Shown piece after piece: positions 33,764-42,226 of a stretch of DNA of 64,000 bases. The first letter of the stretch is position 1, and the number at the start of each line of letters is the position of its first letter. A program made the translations under genes and the position numbers. The stretch spans positions 62,001 to 126,000 of the forward strand of contig NZ_SUMB01000012.1 of assembly GCF_005048155.1 (NCBI RefSeq), read 5' to 3'. A model generated the notes under the pieces. The model was not told the origin of the DNA, ran no database searches, and worked only from the letters and a program-made list of their open reading frames with translations. The DNA is from Streptomyces piniterrae. Its GTDB lineage: Bacteria; Actinomycetota; Actinomycetes; Streptomycetales; Streptomycetaceae.

Positions 33764-34240
33764 GTGGGCACCATGACCGGCACCACCACCGCCACCACCA
33801 GCCTCCCGCCCGAGGCCCGGACCGGCCGGACCGCCTGGACGGATCGGCCGGGGCAGGGTGGAGCCTGGCCGCTGCCGCACCGGCCCGAGGCCGTCCGGGC
33901 AGCCCGCAGTATCGCCCGGGAGGTGCTGGCGCTGTGGAAGGTGACCCCCGAGGTCGCCGACGTGGCTGTGCTGGTGGTTTCGGAACTCGTCACCAACGCC
34001 GTCGAACACGCCTCTCCGCCGCTCACGCTCCATCTGAGCCGGGTACCCGGGGACGGTGCGGTGCATGTGGAGGTCACCGATGGAGGCCCGGCCGCCACGG
34101 AGGGCGACTGGGCGGCGAGCTGCGCCGAGGGCGAGCGTGGACGCGGCCTGACGATCATCGACACCGTCGCGGCCGCCCACGGCGACCACTGGCAGACCGG
34201 CCACGCCACCCACTGGGCCGATCTCACCCCCGCCGCCTGA
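33764..34240 (+). CDS. RsbW-like ATP-binding protein (HATPase, anti-sigma type)
   Basis: A 158-residue protein with one GHKL/HATPase_c_2 domain (about 40-155). VSELVTNAVEHASPPLTLHL is the N-box, VEVTDGGPAA the G1 box and RGRGLTIIDTVAAAHG the G2 box; the ATP-lid is short as in RsbW. Proteins like this act as serine kinases on anti-anti-sigma factors or as orphan regulators in Streptomyces. The first 40 residues are low-complexity Thr/Ala/Pro. The GTG at 33764 or the ATG at 33773 can be the start, with AAGGAAGG just upstream. No sigma factor is nearby. Confidence 0.85.
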   Translation: MGTMTGTTTATTSLPPEARTGRTAWTDRPGQGGAWPLPHRPEAVRAARSIAREVLALWKVTPEVADVAVLVVSELVTNAVEHASPPLTLHLSRVPGDGAVHVEVTDGGPAATEGDWAASCAEGERGRGLTIIDTVAAAHGDHWQTGHATHWADLTPAA

Positions 34241-34304
34241 CACCGTCCCCTCGCTCGGCGAGGACGGAGTCACCACGCGGTGCCTCAGCAGCCGCCGAAA
34301 GGCA

Positions 34305-34375
34305 TTCGACGACTCATTCCAGGACTCATTCGACGACTATGCGGCGGCTCATTCGGCGAGTCATAGATCGAGTCA
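34305..34375. repeat. Degenerate GACTCATTC repeats
   Basis: Variants of (C)GACTCATTC occur at about 34310, 34323 and 34347, with diverged copies (GAGTCATAG) near 34359, in the gap between the RsbW-like gene and the convergent NmrA-like gene. No inverted repeat or gene. Confidence 0.4.
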
Positions 34376-35206
34376 GCGGAAGGCGGCAGCGTTCTCCGCG
34401 GCCCATTGTCGGAACGTCCTGGCCGGGGAGCCCGTGACCCGCGAAACCGTATGGCGCACCATCAGCAGTTCGTCGTTCACCTCCCCGCCGGTCACATCGA
34501 GCACCGCGTCCGCCGCCTCGTCACCCAGGAATCCCGCCATCCGCCGGTGCGCCTCCTCCCGGCTGATCTCGACACAGGGCACCTCTCGCCCCAGCGCCGC
34601 GGCGAGGGCGGCGAGCTGCTCGCGGGGGGTGATCCTCTCCGGACCGGTGAGTGCGTAGGTCCGCCCATGATGGCCCGGCTCGGTCAGCGCCCTCCGGGCC
34701 ACCGCGGCGATGTCCGCGGGGTGGACGGTGGGAAGGCCGACATCCGCATACGGCACGCGGACCGGTTCACGTGCACGGATCGACGCCGCCCACCACAACG
34801 CGTTCGAGGCGAACTGCGTCGGCCGCAGGATCGTCCACCTCATGCCGCTGTCCTTCAGCAGCTTCTCGACGGCCCGGTTCTCCCCGGCGGGGCCGAGGTG
34901 CGGATGGGACCGAACCGTGATGGACGACACGAGGACGACGTGCTCGACTCCCGCTTGGCGGGCTGCCGTCAGGAAGTCGGCGTCCGAGCCCATGCCCGGG
35001 ACGAGGAACAGCGAGCGCACGCCCTCCAGAGCAGGCTTCACCGAAGCCATCCGGGAGAGGTCGCCCTCCACCGCTGCCACCCCTGCCGGGAAGCTGGCCT
35101 GCGCGGCATCGCGGGTCAGTGCCCGCACCGGTGCGGCACCGGACGCCCGCAGCTCCCTCAGAAGCGCGCTTCCTATGTTTCCGGTGGCTCCCGTTACGAG
35201 GATCAT
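34373..35206 (-). CDS. NmrA-like NAD(P)-binding protein
   Basis: A 277-residue extended-SDR of the NmrA type. MILVTGATGNIGSALLREL is the nucleotide-binding motif; there is no YxxxK catalytic pair, and the central part (WTILRPTQFASNALWWAASI) is typical of NmrA/HSCARG-type sensors or quinone reductases (QorB-like). PYADVGLPTVHPADIAAVARRAL is the usual second-half signature. Role could be NADPH sensing or reduction of quinones. Confidence 0.85.
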   Translation of the reverse strand: MILVTGATGNIGSALLRELRASGAAPVRALTRDAAQASFPAGVAAVEGDLSRMASVKPALEGVRSLFLVPGMGSDADFLTAARQAGVEHVVLVSSITVRSHPHLGPAGENRAVEKLLKDSGMRWTILRPTQFASNALWWAASIRAREPVRVPYADVGLPTVHPADIAAVARRALTEPGHHGRTYALTGPERITPREQLAALAAALGREVPCVEISREEAHRRMAGFLGDEAADAVLDVTGGEVNDELLMVRHTVSRVTGSPARTFRQWAAENAAAFR

Positions 35207-35328
35207 GGACGCACGCCCCTGCCGTCAGATGATGGTCAACTCATCGTGACGCTAGGACCTCAACCGCAGTTCAGGTCAAGGTCCTTCGTCCTCGTCCGTC
35301 CCCATCCGGAGGCGCCGCCGGCCAGTCC

Positions 35329-36072
35329 TCAGGTGCCGGACTTGCGACCGTAGACGAAGACGTCATCACCGTTCCCGAGCAGGGACCAGTACTTCTTCGC
35401 ATCCTTGTCGCGCATATTGACGCAGCCGTGCGAGCCGGGAGCCGACCACACGCTGCCACTGATGGAGTGGAATGCCTGCCCGCCGTCGAAGAACTGGCTA
35501 TAGGGCATCGGCACGTTGTAAAGGGTCGACACATGATGCAGGTGTCGCCAGTAGATCTTTTTGGCGCCGGTGCGGGTCTCGTATCCATCGCGCCCGCTGC
35601 GTATCGGCACGGGCCCGAACACCAGCTTTGATCCGTCCTGAATCCAGCTGAGTTGACGGGTCAGGTCGACACAGGCTATTCGCCCTTTCCCGGTGGGGCA
35701 CTTATGGGCCTTGTTCGGGTTGTTCCCGGCCGCCTTCTGCTGTGTGACGAGGCTCATCACACCCCAGGTGACGGGACCCGCGTAACCGATGTTCGGGGTG
35801 ATTCCGTGACTGGTCTGGAAGTCACGGATGGCCCGGCAGTCGGACGCCGATTGGCGGCCGTCCACCCGGAGCCCGAGGAATTTCTCGGCCTGCTTTTGAT
35901 ATGGGCCACGGACCGCGGTACAGGGTGACGCGGCCGAATGAACGGTGGCGGCCTGGGCGCTGGTTCCCCACGCCATCGTCAGCGGCAGGGTCAGAGCAGC
36001 AAGGGCGAGAGAGGCACCCGCCCGACGCCGTGCGCCGGAACCCCGGCGTCCTACGATCAGTCGTCTCTTCAT
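35329..36072 (-). CDS. Secreted L,D-transpeptidase with peptidoglycan-binding domain
   Basis: A 247-residue exported protein. A signal peptide (RRAGASLALAALTLPLTMAWGTSAQA) is followed by a peptidoglycan-binding-1-like helix bundle (about 40-100; RDFQTSHGITPNIGYAGPVTW) and a YkuD catalytic domain whose HSISGSVW and APGSHGCVNMRDKDA motifs hold the His and the nucleophile Cys (near residue 214). It makes 3-3 cross-links in the cell wall or anchors proteins to it. The ATG at 36072 has only a weak RBS. The metallophosphoesterase gene lies 64 bp upstream on the same strand. Confidence 0.88.
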   Translation of the reverse strand: MKRRLIVGRRGSGARRRAGASLALAALTLPLTMAWGTSAQAATVHSAASPCTAVRGPYQKQAEKFLGLRVDGRQSASDCRAIRDFQTSHGITPNIGYAGPVTWGVMSLVTQQKAAGNNPNKAHKCPTGKGRIACVDLTRQLSWIQDGSKLVFGPVPIRSGRDGYETRTGAKKIYWRHLHHVSTLYNVPMPYSQFFDGGQAFHSISGSVWSAPGSHGCVNMRDKDAKKYWSLLGNGDDVFVYGRKSGT

Positions 36073-36136
36073 GCCCAGTACGACCGTTTTTCCGACCAGT
36101 CGGTTGCAGGGACAACCGGACCGGAAAAAGTTGTCC

Positions 36137-36637
36137 TCAGCCGCGCGGCAGGCGATGCAATTCCACCGAGACGAGCCGGCCCGCACCGACCTCCGCCGTC
36201 ATGTATGTGCAGTACGGCTGCCGCCGGCGATCCGTCGGCGAACCGGGGTTCAGCAGGCGCAGCCGGTCCTCGGCCAGGGAGTCCCACGGGATGTGGCTAT
36301 GGCCGAAAACCAGCACATCGAGGTCGGGGAACCGCTCGGCGCAACGACGCTCCCGCCCCTTCGCCGGTCCGGTCTCGTGGATGACGCCGAGCCGTACGCC
36401 CTCCAGTTCCGCGTACGCGACCTCCGGCAGCCGATCCCGCAGCTCCGGCCCGTCGTTGTTCCCGTACACCCCGATCAGCCGTGCAGCACGAGCCCGCAGC
36501 AGGTCCAGGGTGGCGGTGTCGACCCAGTCGCCGGCGTGCACGACGATGTCGGCACGCGGCACCTCGTCGAGCAGCTGCTGCGGGAGCGTCCTGGCGCGCT
36601 TGGGCAGGTGGGTGTCGGCGGTGAGCAGAAGTCGCAC
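36137..36637 (-). CDS. Calcineurin-like metallophosphoesterase (YfcE type)
   Basis: A 166-residue phosphodiesterase. The five metal/catalytic blocks are all present: TADTH (residues 6-10), HAGDW, GNND, HETG and GHSH. Length and order fit the YfcE/MJ0936 group, which hydrolyses phosphodiesters of nucleotides. GTG start. It lies just before the L,D-transpeptidase gene, though no functional link is apparent. Confidence 0.88.
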   Translation of the reverse strand: MRLLLTADTHLPKRARTLPQQLLDEVPRADIVVHAGDWVDTATLDLLRARAARLIGVYGNNDGPELRDRLPEVAYAELEGVRLGVIHETGPAKGRERRCAERFPDLDVLVFGHSHIPWDSLAEDRLRLLNPGSPTDRRRQPYCTYMTAEVGAGRLVSVELHRLPRG

Positions 36638-36716
36638 CGGCCGACCGTATCCGCCCGAGCCCCGGCCGCCGCGACGCCCCGCTGATCAGCCGATCACCTC
36701 GCGTCGTGTCCGACGG

Positions 36717-37508
36717 TCAGCGCTCCTGTGCGGTCGGCCGCACCGTGATCTCGTTGATCGCCACATGCGCCGGCTGAGTGATCATGAAAACGACGGAGCG
36801 GGCGACATCCTCGGCGTTCAGCCAGGTGTCCTGTGGCAGTCCGTGGCCCGATGCGGCCCGGCTGTTGCCGACCGTCATCTCCGTCGCGGTCATACCCGGC
36901 TCGACGAGTCCGGCCCGCACGCCGCGCCCGGTCACCTCCTGGCGCAGCGCCTCGCTGAACGTGCACACCGCGTGCTTGGTGGCCGAGTAGACGCTGTTGT
37001 CCTTGCGGGGCACCCGGCCCGCCACCGAACTGACGGTCACCAGGTCGGCGACGCCCCGGGGCCGCTCGCCCGCCGCACGCAGCAGATGGGGGAGTGCGGC
37101 GTGCGACATCCGCAGAACGGCCCTGAAGTTGAGGTCGACCATGCGGTCCCAGTCCTCGGGATCGCTGTCCTCCACGGAGCTGCGCACACCGAACCCCGCA
37201 TTGTTCACCAGCACGTCCAGCCGCCCGAGGCGGTCCACGGCGGTATCGACCGCCTGCCGTGCCCGAGCCCCGTCGGTCAGATCGGCGGTCAGGGCGAACG
37301 CCGAACCGCCTTCCTTGCCGATCGCCTCCACGAGCTCCGCCAACCGCTCCGTCCGGCGGGCGACCAGTGCCAGCGAACAGCCCTCCCGGGCCAGCGCCAT
37401 GGCGGTGGCCGCACCGATGCCGCTGGAGGCGCCCGTCACCAGCCCCGCGGTCCCCGACAGCGGCTTCCGGCCAGTCTCGTTGATGCTCATGGTGCCCGTG
37501 GTGCCCAT
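36717..37508 (-). CDS. Short-chain dehydrogenase/reductase
   Basis: A 263-residue classical SDR. AGLVTGASSGIGAATAMALA is the cofactor motif (no acidic residue after the second strand and an ARR there, so NADPH is likely), LVNNAGFGV the NNAG strand, VTVSSVAG the Ser, and YSATK the Tyr/Lys pair. C-terminal INEITVRPTAQE is typical of the YdfG/serine-dehydrogenase-like group that oxidises 3-hydroxy acids. The ATG at 37508 follows GAGGAGCGAG; an ATG six codons later is possible. Confidence 0.86.
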   Translation of the reverse strand: MGTTGTMSINETGRKPLSGTAGLVTGASSGIGAATAMALAREGCSLALVARRTERLAELVEAIGKEGGSAFALTADLTDGARARQAVDTAVDRLGRLDVLVNNAGFGVRSSVEDSDPEDWDRMVDLNFRAVLRMSHAALPHLLRAAGERPRGVADLVTVSSVAGRVPRKDNSVYSATKHAVCTFSEALRQEVTGRGVRAGLVEPGMTATEMTVGNSRAASGHGLPQDTWLNAEDVARSVVFMITQPAHVAINEITVRPTAQER

Positions 37509-37869
37509 TGCGCTCTCGCTCCTCGTGCTCTCGCATACGCGATCCATTCGGCCCGCATGTGCCGAAATCCCCGGTCCGGGGACCAGTACCCCACCGCGCA
37601 TCCGATTGCGCTTCCCGTCCGCCGCCCGTGCCCCCAAGCGCCGCCTGCGCCCGTGCACCCAAGCGCCGCCCGTGCACGTGAACACGGCCGGACTCCGTCT
37701 CATCTCACGCTCCGGTTGGCGAACCGGCACTCACCGTCGCGAATTCTCCATACCAGTAGTTCACTTGGACATCAATCGTTGCCTGGCGTCCCCGAAGCCT
37801 CTACGTTGAGCGCGCCTGAATCCGACTCAACTCGCCGCTTATGCCGCGGGCTTCGGAAGGAAACCCCCC
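37509..37869. promoter_or_regulatory. Upstream region of the M64 peptidase with a candidate promoter
   Basis: About 360 bp. A -35 TTGCCT (37779-37784) and -10 TACGTT (37802-37807) with a 17-nt spacer lie about 63 bp before the ATG at 37870. GGAAGG supplies the RBS. No inverted repeat is obvious. Confidence 0.45.
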
Positions 37870-39222
37870 ATGCGCAAACACCTGTCCATACGTACCTCCA
37901 CCGGCACCCCCAGACGAATATCCGTCCGCACCGGCATATCCGCCGCCCTATCCGTAGCGGCACTGTTCACCGCCGCGGCGGCCACCGCGACCGCGTCTCA
38001 AGGAGCCGCCCCGACCCCGTCCCAGCACAGCCAAAACACCCAGCACGTCGAGTACTTCAGCGGAGCCGGCAGCCACCCCCGCCACACCACCGTCCCGGCC
38101 TCGAAGCCGCTCTCCCGATCCGAGAAGTCCGCGATCGCCTCCGACGGCGACGTCACCCCGATCGTCGAGAACGGCCCCGTCGACACCAAGCTCGACGTCG
38201 TCTTCATCGGTGATGGCTACACCGCCGACCAGCAGGAGGACTTCCACGACGACGTCCGCGCCAAGTGGGCCAAGATCACCGCGGTCGAGCCGTACGCCTC
38301 CTACACCAACCTCTTCAACGTCTGGGCCGTCGACGCGGTCTCCAACGAGACCGGTGTCTCCGGCGACCCGTCGAAGGACGTGGTCCGCGACACCGCCCTC
38401 GACTCCGCCTTCTTCTGCGACGGCATCGAGCGACTGCTCTGCGTCGACACCGGCAAGGTCGAGTCGTACGCCTCGAAGGCGCCGGCCGGCGACCTCGTCG
38501 TGGTCCTCTCCAACTCCACCAAGTACGGCGGCGCGGGCTACAACGACGTCTCCTCGCAGGTCGGTTACGACGGCATCGCCACCGCCTCCTCCGACAACGA
38601 CCAGTCCGACCAGATCGCCGTGCACGAGACCGGTCATTCGCTCGGCAAGCTCGCCGACGAGTACGACTACGGCCAGCCCGGGACCTACACAGGACCCGAG
38701 CCCACCGAGGTCAACCTCACCAAGCTCTCCGCCGAGGAGATGACCGCCCAGCAGCAGAAGTGGTACCGCTGGATCGGCCAGGAGTCACCGGACGGCGGCA
38801 AGGTCAACGCATATGAGGGCGGCGGCTACTACCAGTACGGCCTCAACCGTCCCACCGAAAACTCGATCATGCGGACCCTGGGCCGGGAGTTCAACCTCCC
38901 CGGCCGCGAGGCCATGATCGCGGGCTTCTACCGCTATGCGAGCGTCCTGAGCAGCCGGGTCGCCACCGACCACCCGCTGAGCCGCGGAGACCGCATCCGA
39001 GTCACCGTGCCCCGCTCCGCGCAGGTGAAGTGGTACGTGGACGGCCGTGAGAGCAAGGGCGCGCGCGGCAGGACAACAGCCGTACCGCGCGCCCTCGGCG
39101 TCCCCGCCGACGGCCGCACCCACACGGTCACGGCCAAGGCCACCGACCGCACGAACGCGGTCCGTGACCCGGCCCTGCGGAAACTCCTCTCCCGATCGCT
39201 GAGCTGGCGGGTCGCCTCCTAG
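37870..39222 (+). CDS. Secreted M64 (IgA peptidase-like) zinc metallopeptidase
   Basis: A 450-residue exported protease. An N-terminal signal (TGISAALSVAALFTAAAATATAS) is followed by a short linker and an M64 domain: PVDTKLDVVFIGDGYTADQQ, VVVLSNSTKYGGAGY, and the zinc motif HETGHSLGKLADEY near residue 252 (HExGH with a downstream Asp/Glu). ENSIMRTLGREFNLPGREAM is the C-terminal Met-turn region. Streptomyces members are extracellular proteases of unknown target. A second domain (about 360-450) looks like a beta-sandwich. GGAAGG precedes the ATG, and an 18-bp hairpin follows the stop. Confidence 0.9.
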   Translation: MRKHLSIRTSTGTPRRISVRTGISAALSVAALFTAAAATATASQGAAPTPSQHSQNTQHVEYFSGAGSHPRHTTVPASKPLSRSEKSAIASDGDVTPIVENGPVDTKLDVVFIGDGYTADQQEDFHDDVRAKWAKITAVEPYASYTNLFNVWAVDAVSNETGVSGDPSKDVVRDTALDSAFFCDGIERLLCVDTGKVESYASKAPAGDLVVVLSNSTKYGGAGYNDVSSQVGYDGIATASSDNDQSDQIAVHETGHSLGKLADEYDYGQPGTYTGPEPTEVNLTKLSAEEMTAQQQKWYRWIGQESPDGGKVNAYEGGGYYQYGLNRPTENSIMRTLGREFNLPGREAMIAGFYRYASVLSSRVATDHPLSRGDRIRVTVPRSAQVKWYVDGRESKGARGRTTAVPRALGVPADGRTHTVTAKATDRTNAVRDPALRKLLSRSLSWRVAS

Positions 39223-39227
39223 GCGCA

Positions 39228-39266
39228 GGCAGACGCCGTTGCCGGACCCCGGCAACGGCGTCTGCC
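39228..39266 (+). terminator. Strong 18-bp hairpin after the M64 gene
   Basis: GGCAGACGCCGTTGCCGG (39228-39245) and CCGGCAACGGCGTCTGCC (39249-39266) are perfectly complementary around a 3-nt loop, starting 5 bp after the stop. The stem is unusually long. Confidence 0.85.
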
Positions 39267-39336
39267 CGGCTGTACGTACGTACCGTATGCATTCGCAGGC
39301 CCTGTGGGGTGGCGCGACAGGGGGGTTGTGTCCGTA

Positions 39337-39377
39337 TTGCGCACCTTCTGGGGCTGATGTACAGTACTAATGTACTG
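39337..39377 (+). promoter_or_regulatory. Promoter with overlapping inverted repeat for the AlkZ-like gene
   Basis: -35 TTGCGC (39337-39342), 17-nt spacer, -10 TACAGT (39360-39365). The inverted repeat CAGTAC-TAAT-GTACTG (39362-39377) overlaps the -10 box and the start site, so a repressor bound there would block initiation. The gene starts at 39448. Confidence 0.55.
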
Positions 39378-39447
39378 AAGCGAGCTGAGGGCTGCCGAGT
39401 CCGCGCCCGGACCCGCTCTCCGCACCCACCCCCGGAGTCACGTCCTC

Positions 39448-40614
39448 ATGGCCTCCTTCCGCCGTCACATCACCGCGGCCGAGCGCCGCGCCCGCCTGGG
39501 CCACCGCCATCTGCTGGCCGCCACGTCGCGGGTGAAGACCCCCGAGGGCGTCACGAACGCGCTCATCGGCCTGCACGCGACCGACCCGGCGACCGTGTTC
39601 CTCTCCGCCGCCGCACGGCTGGCGGAGCCGGACGTGGCGATGGTGGAACGGGCGCTGTACGAGGAGCGGACGCTGGCGCGGATACGGTGCATGCGCGGGA
39701 CCATGTTCGTCGTTCCGGCCCCTCTCGCGCCCGCCGTGCAGTCCGCGACCGGCAAGGACACCTACCGCGACCGCGCGGCCGCCATCGAACGGCTCGGCAA
39801 CGCGGTCGGCTGGGACGAGCGCCGCTACACCGCGGCCGAACAGGAGGCTGTGGCGGCCCTGGCCGCACGCGGCGAACTCACCGCGGCCGAACTCGCCGCG
39901 GCGGTACCGGCCCTGGCCGAGCAGATCACCGTGTACCCAGGCAAGTCGTACGAGTCCCGCCAGCGCGTGTGCTCCACCGTGCTCGGTGCGCTGGCCGCCG
40001 AGGGCCGCATCCGCCGTGCCCGGCCCGCCGGCAACTGGACCTCCGCCCAGTTCCGCTGGGCCCCGGCCGACCCGCTGCCCCAGGTGCCCGTAGCCGAGGC
40101 CAGGGCGACCCTCGCGCGCCACTATCTCGCCGCCTTCGGCCCCGTCACCGAAGCAGACCTCAAGTGGTGGACCGGCTGGACGCTCACCGACACCCGCAAA
40201 GCCATCGCCGCCGGCGGCGCCGAAGCCGTCGACCTCGACGAAGGCACCGGCTACCTCATGCCCGACGACACCGAACCCGTCGACGAGCCGCTGCCGTGGG
40301 TCGCGCTGCTGCCGGGCCTCGACCCCACCCCGATGGGCTGGCGCGACCGTCACTGGTACCTCGATCCCGACCTGGTACCCGCCCTGTTCGACCGCAACGG
40401 CAATATCGGCCCCACCGTCTGGGCGAACGGCCGCATCGTCGGGGCCTGGGCTCAACGCCCCGACGGTCGCATCAACCACGGCCTGCTCACCGACCCGGGC
40501 GGCGAGGCCCGCGCCGCCATCGAAGCGGAGACCGCCCGGCTCACCGACTTCCTCGCCGGCACCCGGATCACCCCCTCCTACCGCACCCCTCTCGAACGCC
40601 GGCTCGCCCAGTAG
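39448..40614 (+). CDS. Winged-helix DNA-binding (AlkZ/HTH_42-like) protein
   Basis: A 388-residue protein with the HTH_42/AlkZ-like layout: an N-terminal region RRARLGHRHLLA, HATDPATVFLSAAARL (place of the QxQ-type catalytic element of AlkZ, here HATD), an RxRGTMFVVP strand, and repeated winged-helix units. AlkZ excises interstrand cross-links and bulky adducts; related proteins lack the catalytic residues and are of unknown role. Whether this copy is active cannot be settled by eye. The operator over its promoter suggests inducible expression. Confidence 0.75.
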   Translation: MASFRRHITAAERRARLGHRHLLAATSRVKTPEGVTNALIGLHATDPATVFLSAAARLAEPDVAMVERALYEERTLARIRCMRGTMFVVPAPLAPAVQSATGKDTYRDRAAAIERLGNAVGWDERRYTAAEQEAVAALAARGELTAAELAAAVPALAEQITVYPGKSYESRQRVCSTVLGALAAEGRIRRARPAGNWTSAQFRWAPADPLPQVPVAEARATLARHYLAAFGPVTEADLKWWTGWTLTDTRKAIAAGGAEAVDLDEGTGYLMPDDTEPVDEPLPWVALLPGLDPTPMGWRDRHWYLDPDLVPALFDRNGNIGPTVWANGRIVGAWAQRPDGRINHGLLTDPGGEARAAIEAETARLTDFLAGTRITPSYRTPLERRLAQ

Positions 40615-40638
40615 CGCCCCCATCCGCCGGCCATCGGG

Positions 40639-41016
40639 TCACCGGCGGTTCGACGGGTCGCCGTCGCAGATCACGCCCGCGTGACAGGCGTTTCGATAGG
40701 AGTCCTCGTAGGCGCTCTCTCCGGCGGGTCCGGCGCAGAGCATGACCCCGCAGATGACGACGAACATCACGGCCTGCCCGACAGCGACCGACCGTACGCG
40801 CCGGACGGCGGCCACCACCGCGGCGACCAGGGCGAAGATCGGCACGACCGCGGCCTTCTTCAGGTACGGGCCCGGCGGGTCGCCGTAGTGCTGTGGGTCC
40901 CACGACCAGTAGTAGGTCGAAGCCCAGGACAGGCCGATGAAGGCAAGGACCGCCAGCTCGATGACGGCCAGTGCCACGGCCGTGCGTCTGCCGGTGCGTT
41001 CGGCTTTGAGGTTCAC
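40639..41016 (-). CDS. Small membrane protein
   Basis: A 125-residue protein with three helices: AVALAVIELAVLAFIGLSWA, YLKKAAVVPIFALVAAVVAAV and VAVGQAVMFVVICGVMLCAG. A hydrophilic loop (TYYWSWDPQHYGDPPG) lies between the first two, and the C-terminal 25 residues contain two Cys (CHAGVIC). I do not recognise the family. GTG start with GGTGAGG upstream. Confidence 0.6.
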   Translation of the reverse strand: MNLKAERTGRRTAVALAVIELAVLAFIGLSWASTYYWSWDPQHYGDPPGPYLKKAAVVPIFALVAAVVAAVRRVRSVAVGQAVMFVVICGVMLCAGPAGESAYEDSYRNACHAGVICDGDPSNRR

Positions 41017-41054
41017 CAGTCGACCCTCACCTGTCCGGATACGCGGTGTCCTGA

Positions 41055-41084
41055 GTACGGGTACTCAAAGGTGAGTACCCGTAC
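41055..41084. terminator. 13-bp hairpin between the two minus-strand genes
   Basis: GTACGGGTACTCA (41055-41067) and TGAGTACCCGTAC (41072-41084) form a perfect stem with an AAGG loop. It lies 17 bp after the stop of the gene at 41102 and 38 bp before the start of the gene at 41016, so it can be a terminator of the first or an operator of the second. Confidence 0.5.
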
Positions 41085-41101
41085 CCGAGGACAAGCCTCG
41101 G

Positions 41102-42193
41102 TCAGGCGAGTACGGAGTCCAGCAGTGCCGCCCGCTCCGCGAGTTCGTCGATGGCTATGGGGTGGGCCAGGTCCGGAGCGATCCCGGCGACGGCTCGGTG
41201 GCCGGCGGCGGTGAGGTGGACGGTGCCCGCGTCGTCGATGTGATCGACACCGTCACCGCCGGCCATGCGCTCGTTGAAGGCGATCGCGTCGGCCTCGGTG
41301 AGCCCAGGCGGGAGATCCAGGGCCACCGAGCCGTCGACGATGCGGACCGGGTATCCGCCCGGCAGGCCCGCCGGGGCGGCGGTGGAATGGCGCAGTGGGC
41401 CGGCTCCCGGCAGCAACGCTTCCAGGACCGGGATGACCGCGGCCGCGGTGACGACGTTGTAGCGCGGGCCGGGCGCGAGCGGTGGCGCCTGGTAGGCCAG
41501 GGAGTCGCCGCGCCGCCCTTCCTCGCCGAGATAGACCCGGCAGCGCTGTTCCGGGTCGGCGGGCTGACGCGCTTGCATGACGTCGAACACATGGGCGTGG
41601 TGCCCGAGCACACGGATCAGTGGCGCCGGCCGGTCCGGGTGCGCGGCGCGCAGGGCGGCGCGCACCCGCAGCTGCATCATCGCGGCGTTTCCCAGGCCGA
41701 CGGTGGGCGCCAGACCGAGACGGGCCAGGATCGGCCCGGTCACGTCCGGGAAGGACAGGTTCGCCACCGGCCCGGTGTAGCCGGCCTCGCGAACGGCCCG
41801 CATGACGGAGAGCACGAGCGGGAGTTGGTAAGGCAGCCGCAGGCCGAGACCGGCGGCGGCGACGGCGCGGGCCGCGGGATCGGGGCGGCCGGACATCGCC
41901 CAGGGGCTGCGCAGCGAGGCGCAGTGCACGACCAGGTCGGGGCGGGTGGCGGTGAGCAGCTCGGCCACCTCGTCCTGCCGGGACGCGTCGAGCCGGACCG
42001 CCTCGACAAGGCAGTCGCGGGCGCTGGCCACGGTCGCCGCGATGTCATGGCGCGCGGACGATCGGCCCGCCACCAGCAGACGCCGCCCCCGGCCACCGGC
42101 GGCCAGCCCGTCCGCGACCCGCTCGCCCATGTCGCCGGCACCGATGATCAACACTGTGGTCATCGCGCCATCGTAGACCGCGCTTGCAGCCAT
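41102..42193 (-). CDS. NAD(P)-binding saccharopine-dehydrogenase-like protein
   Basis: A 363-residue protein with an N-terminal Rossmann domain (MTTVLIIGAGDMGERVADGLAA) and a second domain of the saccharopine dehydrogenase/GFO-like type (PDLVVHCASLRSPWAM; VLSVMRAVREAGYTGPVANLSFPDVTGPIL). It lacks a metal site. The substrate is unknown. The ATG at 42193 is chosen because GGGAGGAA lies upstream; the usual family start Met is ten codons in. It ends close to a hairpin. The P450/PKS operon stands 33 bp upstream on the same strand, so it may be the last gene of that transcript. Confidence 0.75.
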   Translation of the reverse strand: MAASAVYDGAMTTVLIIGAGDMGERVADGLAAGGRGRRLLVAGRSSARHDIAATVASARDCLVEAVRLDASRQDEVAELLTATRPDLVVHCASLRSPWAMSGRPDPAARAVAAAGLGLRLPYQLPLVLSVMRAVREAGYTGPVANLSFPDVTGPILARLGLAPTVGLGNAAMMQLRVRAALRAAHPDRPAPLIRVLGHHAHVFDVMQARQPADPEQRCRVYLGEEGRRGDSLAYQAPPLAPGPRYNVVTAAAVIPVLEALLPGAGPLRHSTAAPAGLPGGYPVRIVDGSVALDLPPGLTEADAIAFNERMAGGDGVDHIDDAGTVHLTAAGHRAVAGIAPDLAHPIAIDELAERAALLDSVLA

Positions 42194-42226
42194 CGGCGCT
42201 TCCTCCCAACGGGCCCCGATCAGCCA

